Assembly: GCA_937930275.1 (NCBI GenBank)
Contig: CALGLM010000510.1
Location: 1-19,686, forward strand
Length of the DNA: 19,686 bases
DNA from: an uncultured Ignavibacteria bacterium
Lineage (GTDB): Bacteria > Bacteroidota > Ignavibacteria > Ignavibacteriales > Melioribacteraceae
Reading direction: 5' to 3'
Each line of letters begins with the position of its first letter. Position 1 is the stretch's first letter. Under the pieces are notes generated by a model. It made no database searches and was not told the DNA's origin. It saw only the letters and a list, made by a program, of their open reading frames with translations. Shown here piece by piece: positions 16,150 through 19,686 of the stretch. The translations under genes were made by a program, and so were the position numbers.

Positions 16150-16190
16150 ACAATTAAAGATAAAGTTGTGACAACTTCGGTTTTAATTGT
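16150..16190 (+). promoter_or_regulatory. Nested inverted repeats over the ECF-like promoter
   Basis: Outer arms ACAATTAAA (16150-16158) and TTTAATTGT (16182-16190) enclose inner arms AAGTTG (16163-16168) and CAACTT (16172-16177) around a 3-nt centre. The inner repeat contains the AAC of the -35 element, and the outer right arm abuts ATCGTCTTAA. A dimeric repressor or activator could bind here. If transcribed from further upstream, it would also fold as RNA. Confidence 0.45.
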
Positions 16191-16200
16191 ATCGTCTTAA
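16169..16200 (+). promoter_or_regulatory. ECF-sigma-like promoter of the HEAT-like gene pair
   Basis: TGACAAC (16169-16175), 17-nt spacer, CGTC (16193-16196) within ATCGTCTTAA (16191-16200). Aligned with the promoter at 4845-4876 it shares AACTT, a 13-nt gap and the ten-base ATCGTCTTAA. The predicted start near 16202-16206 lies about 45 nt before the ATG at 16249 and at or past the alternative GTG at 16201, which argues against that GTG as start codon. Confidence 0.5.
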
Positions 16201-16248
16201 GTGATAGAAACAATAAATAATTTGAAACTTAAAGACGGAGATAAAAAG

Positions 16249-16632
16249 ATGAAAACGATGAAAAGTTACTTGGTTAAGGTTATGACAGTAGTTTTATTAA
16301 CTGTTGGTGTTGTGTCAAACGTAAATGCAAACGAGCCTGTTAAATTAAACAAAAGAGAAAGTGCCGTTGAAAACTTAAAATCGGCAATAAACAGCGATAA
16401 CACGGGATTACGCAAAAGCGGTTACGAGATGTGCGGTAAAATTAAATATCCCGAGTTATTACCCGAATTAATAAAAGCATCCGAATATGAAAAAGATGAT
16501 TATTTGAAGTTTGTTTTAGCTTTAACTTTATTGGACTACAATACTAAAGAATCTAATGTATTAGCCGAACAATTGCTTTCAGATAACTACACGGTAAAAG
16601 CATTAAGTAACAGAATTGCAAAAGTCGAATAA
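16249..16632 (+). CDS. Small exported HEAT-like protein, paralogue 1
   Basis: 127-aa exported protein. A signal peptide (about 1-27, ending VNA|NEP) leads a roughly 100-residue helical mature part: ENLKSAINSDNTGLRKSGYE, then MCGKIKYPELLPELIKASEY, then KFVLALTLLDY. The wording (units of two helices with Gly-Leu-Arg-Lys-Ser and Leu-Pro-Glu-Leu) resembles a HEAT-type module like those in small FCB HEAT-repeat proteins. It has one cysteine, Cys62, conserved in the next gene. I prefer the ATG at 16249, with GGAG 9 nt upstream, over an in-frame GTG at 16201, which would put 16 charged residues before the signal peptide and lies about at the predicted transcription start. It is the first gene of a pair, under an ECF-like promoter. 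Function unknown; a scaffold or partner role in the envelope is plausible. Confidence 0.8.
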   Translation: MKTMKSYLVKVMTVVLLTVGVVSNVNANEPVKLNKRESAVENLKSAINSDNTGLRKSGYEMCGKIKYPELLPELIKASEYEKDDYLKFVLALTLLDYNTKESNVLAEQLLSDNYTVKALSNRIAKVE

Positions 16633-16654
16633 ATATTACAAGGAGAATGATAAA

Positions 16655-17044
16655 ATGAAAACTTATAAATACAAAGTAATCGGAATGCTTTTAGTAACAG
16701 TGTTTTTAATGTGCAGTTTAGAAATAAAAGCGCAATCAGAAATAGAAAAAGGTAAAAGAAAAGCGATAATAGAAAATTTAAAGACAGCGATAAGCAGTAA
16801 TAATACCGGACTAAGAAAAAGCGGCTACGAATTATGCGGAAAATTAAAATATGAAGAAATATTACCCGAACTGTATAAGGCAAGCGAAAAAGAAGAAGAT
16901 GATGTATTGCGATTTGTGCTGGCACTAACATTGCTTGAATTTGATACGCAGGAATCTAATTTAAAAGCCGGCGAAATATTGGCACAAAATAAAACTATTA
17001 GAGATATAAGCGATAAAATTACTAAAATAGACGTCAATCAATAA
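16655..17044 (+). CDS. Small exported HEAT-like protein, paralogue 2
   Basis: 129-aa exported paralogue of the preceding gene. Signal peptide 1-26 (EIKA|QS), then a helical mature region that aligns without gaps to its neighbour: 54 of 91 positions identical by eye (about 59%), including NTGLRKSGYE, FVLALTLL and the mature Cys61. The signal peptides and third codon positions differ widely, so the duplication is old. The start is ATG 16655 with AAGGAG 9 nt upstream; a longer in-frame reading from 16616 overlaps the previous gene and lacks a ribosome site. The 22-bp gap and lack of a terminator place both in one transcript, ended by the hairpin at 17068-17109. No function can be assigned. With one conserved cysteine each in the oxidising envelope, a disulfide-linked homo- or heterodimer is conceivable (inference). 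Confidence 0.8.
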   Translation: MKTYKYKVIGMLLVTVFLMCSLEIKAQSEIEKGKRKAIIENLKTAISSNNTGLRKSGYELCGKLKYEEILPELYKASEKEEDDVLRFVLALTLLEFDTQESNLKAGEILAQNKTIRDISDKITKIDVNQ

Positions 17045-17067
17045 TTTGTTATACCCCTCTGTTAAAA

Positions 17068-17109
17068 AAACGTGAAAAAGCGGAAGTAAAATCCCGCTTT
17101 TTTGCGTTT
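17068..17109 (+). terminator. Intrinsic terminator of the HEAT-like pair
   Basis: Stem AAAAAGCGG (17075-17083) with CCGCTTTTT (17094-17102), 10-nt loop, extended by an outer 5-bp stem AAACG/CGTTT (17068-17072 with 17105-17109) across a 2x2 internal loop. The right arm supplies the U-run. It lies about 30 nt after the second paralogue's stop. Confidence 0.85.
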
Positions 17110-17185
17110 AAAATAATTAACTGTTAAAATGGAATAAAATGATTAGTAAAACTGAACAAATTATACTTTTACAGAAAATACATCT

Positions 17186-17210
17186 AAAAACAAATTAATA
17201 AATTGTTTTT
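17186..17210 (-). terminator. Possible weak terminator of the AI-2E permease gene
   Basis: AAAAACAA (17186-17193) pairs with TTGTTTTT (17203-17210) around a 9-nt loop, about 22 nt past the stop of the minus-strand permease gene. On that strand the last arm is U-rich. The stem has a single G-C pair, so it may be chance. Confidence 0.3.
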
Positions 17211-17231
17211 TGAGAAACTAAAAGCGTCTTT

Positions 17232-18287
17232 TTAATTACTCATTATACCGCTAATAAAGTGCAAGTTTTTGCTTGTGCTCCGTTCAAAAATAATTTTTAA
17301 AACAGCCGTAATAGGTACGGATAATATCATTCCTCCTATTCCCCAAATGTAACCCCATAATAATAACGAAAGCAAAATTACAATGGGATTTAATCCTAAT
17401 TTATTTCCAAAAATTTTAGGTTCTAATATGTTACCAATAAGATTTTGAAATATTATTAATATTAACATTAAAAATGCTGCATATCCTATTGATTCATATT
17501 GTATTAAACACATTACCGTAGGTAGTATTACGGCACCTATTGAACCTATGTTGGGAATAAAATTTAAAAAGAAAGTAAAAGCCGCCCAAACTAAAATAAA
17601 ATCAACACCGAATAATAATAGTACTATACTAACTACTGCCGCAGTTGTTAAACTGATTAAAGCTTTTGTAGAAATATATTTTTGAACTTGGTCGGTAATA
17701 CTTTTAACAGTATCATATATAAGTCCGTTATTATTATCATTTCCGGAATCAGAATCCGGTTCAAATCTATTTTTTAATGCGTTAATAATTTTATCGTGAC
17801 CGCTGTTAATAAATATAAAGAAAAAAAGGATTAAAAAAATGCCGGAAACAAAATCAATTGTAGAAGAAAATACACCGCTTGCAAAAACGCTGTAATCAAG
17901 TTTTGCTAAATATTTGCCTATATCAAAATTTCGTATGGCAGGGTTTTTTATGCCCGTATCAATTGCAAAATTTATTACTATATTATTTAATTTAACGGTA
18001 TAATATGGAATTTGTTCGCTAAATTGGCTAAATGAAGCAAAGATGAATTGTCCAAACAACGTTATAGAAGTAATTAAAATTGAAATATTAACAAGTACGG
18101 TTGCACCTATTGGAAAACGCTTTTTGCTTAAATAATTATTTAAAGGTGTAAAAAGAAAAAACAAAAAATAAGCTATAACAAATGGTAAAAATATACTTTG
18201 CAGCTCTTTTAGCATAAATAGTAAAGCAATAATTCCCAAAACGGAAACAAAAAATTTAATAGTCGGATCGGCAGTATTTTTGTTCAT
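17232..18287 (-). CDS. AI-2E family transporter (PerM/TqsA-like permease)
   Basis: 351-aa inner-membrane protein of the AI-2E exporter superfamily (UPF0118). Hydrophobic segments lie at about 10-26, 29-47, 60-86, 146-161, 207-228, 229-256, 266-290 and 300-332, about eight in all, with a soluble loop near 165-205 holding a low-complexity acidic/Asn run (EPDSDSGNDNNNG, 176-188). Family signatures are FIPNIGSIGAVILP (243-256) and NILEPKIFGNKLGLNPI (286-302), followed by GGMILSVPI (318-326). Members export AI-2 or act in sodium/proton antiport and other transport; the name does not prove quorum-sensing function. Length is normal. The ATG at 18285-18287 has no clear Shine-Dalgarno. It is divergent from the alpha-amylase gene with 83 bp between them. 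Confidence 0.92.
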   Translation of the reverse strand: MNKNTADPTIKFFVSVLGIIALLFMLKELQSIFLPFVIAYFLFFLFTPLNNYLSKKRFPIGATVLVNISILITSITLFGQFIFASFSQFSEQIPYYTVKLNNIVINFAIDTGIKNPAIRNFDIGKYLAKLDYSVFASGVFSSTIDFVSGIFLILFFFIFINSGHDKIINALKNRFEPDSDSGNDNNNGLIYDTVKSITDQVQKYISTKALISLTTAAVVSIVLLLFGVDFILVWAAFTFFLNFIPNIGSIGAVILPTVMCLIQYESIGYAAFLMLILIIFQNLIGNILEPKIFGNKLGLNPIVILLSLLLWGYIWGIGGMILSVPITAVLKIIFERSTSKNLHFISGIMSN

Positions 18288-18370
18288 ATAACCAATTTTT
18301 ATAAGTGAAATTAAATAAAATAAATAGTAAATTAATATAACAATTTTAATAAAATATTTACAGGTTTATA

Positions 18371-19686
18371 ATGGTTAAAAATAACTTTGCAGGGGCAAAT
18401 AGAATAATATTTTTGATAATTATTTCAATTGCATCTTTTACAGTATTCAATTTTATAACAAAATCACAACCGGTTAATAAAAGTTTGGAAGGAAGGGAGA
18501 TTGTTGAATGGAGCAAAGATGCGGTAATTTATGAAGTAAATGTTAGGCAGTTTTCCAAAGAAGGAACTTTTAAATCTTTGGAAGCCCAAATTCCAAGATT
18601 AAAAGATTTGGGTGTTAAAATATTATGGCTTATGCCGATTCAACCGATAGGCGAAGTTAACAGAAAAGGAGGATTGGGAAGCTATTACTCAATTAAAGAT
18701 TATAATAGCATAAATCCCGAATTTGGAACGTCCGAAGATTTTAAGTCTTTAGTAAACGTAATTCACAAAAACGGGATGTATATAATATTAGATTGGGTTG
18801 CTAATCATACTGCTTGGGATCATAAATGGACGCAGACAAATCCTGATTTTTACACTAAAGATACTTCCGGCAGCTTTGTTCCTCCGGTTAAAGATTGGCA
18901 CGATGTTATTGACTTAAATTATGATAACAAAAATTTAAGAAACGAAATGATAAAATCGTTAAAATATTGGGTCGCAAAATATAATATTGATGGTTACAGA
19001 TGTGATGTTGCAGAGATGGTGCCAACTGATTTTTGGGAAGAAGCAAGATTAAAGCTTGAAGAAATTAGACCTGTTTTTATGCTTGCCGAAGCCGAAAAAT
19101 TAGACCTTCAGAAAAAAGCTTTTGATATGGGATATTCTTGGACTTCGTATCATTTATTTAATGATATAGCTAAGCGATCTAAAACAGCTAATGATTTAAG
19201 AAAATATATTGTTAAAGATTTGGACGAATATAAAAATGGTGAATATAGAATGATTTTTATCACTAATCATGATGAAAATTCGTGGAACGGTACCGAGTTT
19301 GAAAGATTAGGGAAGGAAAAGGTAAAAACATTTACTGCCTTGTCGTTTGTATTAAAAGGGATGCCTTTAATTTATACCGGACAGGAAGCTGAAAATACAA
19401 GAAGATTGTCGTTTTTTGAAAAAGACTCAATAGAATGGAAACAAACCAAAACAACAGAATTTATACAAAAACTTTGTGCCTTAAAGACTAATAATAAAGC
19501 ATTGTGGAACGGCAATTACGGCGGAAGTATGTTGGTTTTGCCTGTTAACGATAAAAGAAATGTACTGGCAATTGCAAGAGTAAGAGAAAGAAATAAAGTT
19601 TTTGCTGTTTTTAATCTATCTAACAGAACTGTAAATGCGTGGATTAGCAGTGATGTTTTGGACGGTGAGTTTACTAATTTTATTTC
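18371..19686 (+). CDS. GH13 alpha-amylase family glycoside hydrolase, 3'-truncated
   Basis: Open from ATG 18371 to the window edge without a stop (438 codons visible). The N-terminus has a hydrophobic stretch (11-29) acting as signal peptide or anchor, so the enzyme is probably exported. The GH13 barrel starts at WSKDAVIYEVNVRQFS (47-62). Catalytic regions are all present: region I DWVANHT (141-147), region II GYRCDVAEM with nucleophile Asp212, region III MLAEAEK with general acid/base Glu240 or Glu242, and region IV TNHDEN (298-303) with the transition-state Asp301. SYYSIKDYNSINPEFGT (104-120) is the usual alpha-amylase strand-2 region. A C-terminal beta domain begins about 385. The enzyme should act on alpha-glucans or maltodextrins; exact specificity is not visible. 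Upstream is only a weak AGG and no clear promoter in the 83-bp divergent spacer. Confidence 0.94.
   Translation, partial: MVKNNFAGANRIIFLIIISIASFTVFNFITKSQPVNKSLEGREIVEWSKDAVIYEVNVRQFSKEGTFKSLEAQIPRLKDLGVKILWLMPIQPIGEVNRKGGLGSYYSIKDYNSINPEFGTSEDFKSLVNVIHKNGMYIILDWVANHTAWDHKWTQTNPDFYTKDTSGSFVPPVKDWHDVIDLNYDNKNLRNEMIKSLKYWVAKYNIDGYRCDVAEMVPTDFWEEARLKLEEIRPVFMLAEAEKLDLQKKAFDMGYSWTSYHLFNDIAKRSKTANDLRKYIVKDLDEYKNGEYRMIFITNHDENSWNGTEFERLGKEKVKTFTALSFVLKGMPLIYTGQEAENTRRLSFFEKDSIEWKQTKTTEFIQKLCALKTNNKALWNGNYGGSMLVLPVNDKRNVLAIARVRERNKVFAVFNLSNRTVNAWISSDVLDGEFTNFI

Noticed and set aside
16201..16248. GTG start giving a 143-aa version of HEAT-like paralogue 1
   Set aside because: It lies about at the predicted transcription start, has no ribosome site and would put a charged extension before a good signal peptide; ATG 16249 has GGAG 9 nt upstream.
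16616..16654. Upstream in-frame start for HEAT-like paralogue 2
   Set aside because: It overlaps the preceding gene and lacks a ribosome site, whereas ATG 16655 has AAGGAG and begins a signal peptide.
16587..16931. Minus-strand open frame of 114 aa across the two HEAT-like genes
   Set aside because: It is antisense to well-supported exported proteins, has Leu/Phe-rich composition from complementing Lys/Glu codons, and spans a gene junction.

Overview
The window is chromosomal DNA from an AT-rich Gram-negative bacterium of the Bacteroidota/Chlorobiota/Ignavibacteriota (FCB) lineage. The best clue is the C-terminus of the secreted protein at 10764-12431. It is a type IX secretion (T9SS) type A sorting domain of the wording typical of Ignavibacteria and relatives (NYPNPFNPSTKI, then IYNSLGEKI, then SGIYFYSL). 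A long-form IspG, paired M16B peptidases and several TAnnTTTG-like promoter boxes fit the same group. The species cannot be named from the sequence. I saw no tRNA, rRNA, CRISPR array, transposase, integrase or phage gene; this looks like ordinary core-plus-envelope chromosome.

Layout. (1) 1-3783, plus strand: a geranylgeranyl-reductase-family flavoprotein (5' end cut off), a soluble PAS histidine kinase and an NtrC-type sigma-54 activator, joined by two ATGA stop/start overlaps. (2) 3767-4582, minus: a short-chain dehydrogenase overlapping the regulator gene tail-to-tail by 17 bp. (3) 4583-4901: the only gene-free stretch over 300 bp, carrying an ECF-sigma-like promoter for a secreted protein built of 16-residue repeats (4902-6002). 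A two-tier hairpin terminator follows. (4) 6072-10574, minus: coiled-coil/zinc-ribbon protein, Nif3-family metalloprotein, long IspG and a DJ-1/PfpI protein. (5) 10764-12431, minus: T9SS-exported phosphodiester glycosidase (NAGPA-like) with a golvesin-like domain. (6) 12600-16019, plus: a catalytic M16 peptidase lipoprotein followed by a non-catalytic M16 partner with an extra C-terminal domain, closed by a strong terminator. (7) 16249-17044, plus: two tandem small exported HEAT-like paralogues with their own terminator. (8) 17232-18287, minus: AI-2E-family permease. (9) 18371 to the window end, plus: a GH13 alpha-amylase-family enzyme, cut off at the 3' end.

How the parts connect. IspG makes the isoprenoid precursor HMBPP, and the GGR-family flavoprotein saturates isoprenoid chains, but the two genes are far apart and separately transcribed. 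Regions 3 and 7 share a promoter-like signature, AACTT-N13-ATCGTCTTAA, with the AAC/CGTC cores and 17-nt spacing of ECF sigma promoters. It was found at these two exported-protein loci only, so they may form a small envelope regulon. This is the most interesting signal in the window. Much of the rest is envelope or secretion biology: M16 pair, T9SS cargo, repeat protein, HEAT-like pair and an exported amylase. Start codons were chosen from Shine-Dalgarno position and family N-termini; several differ from the longest possible ORF.
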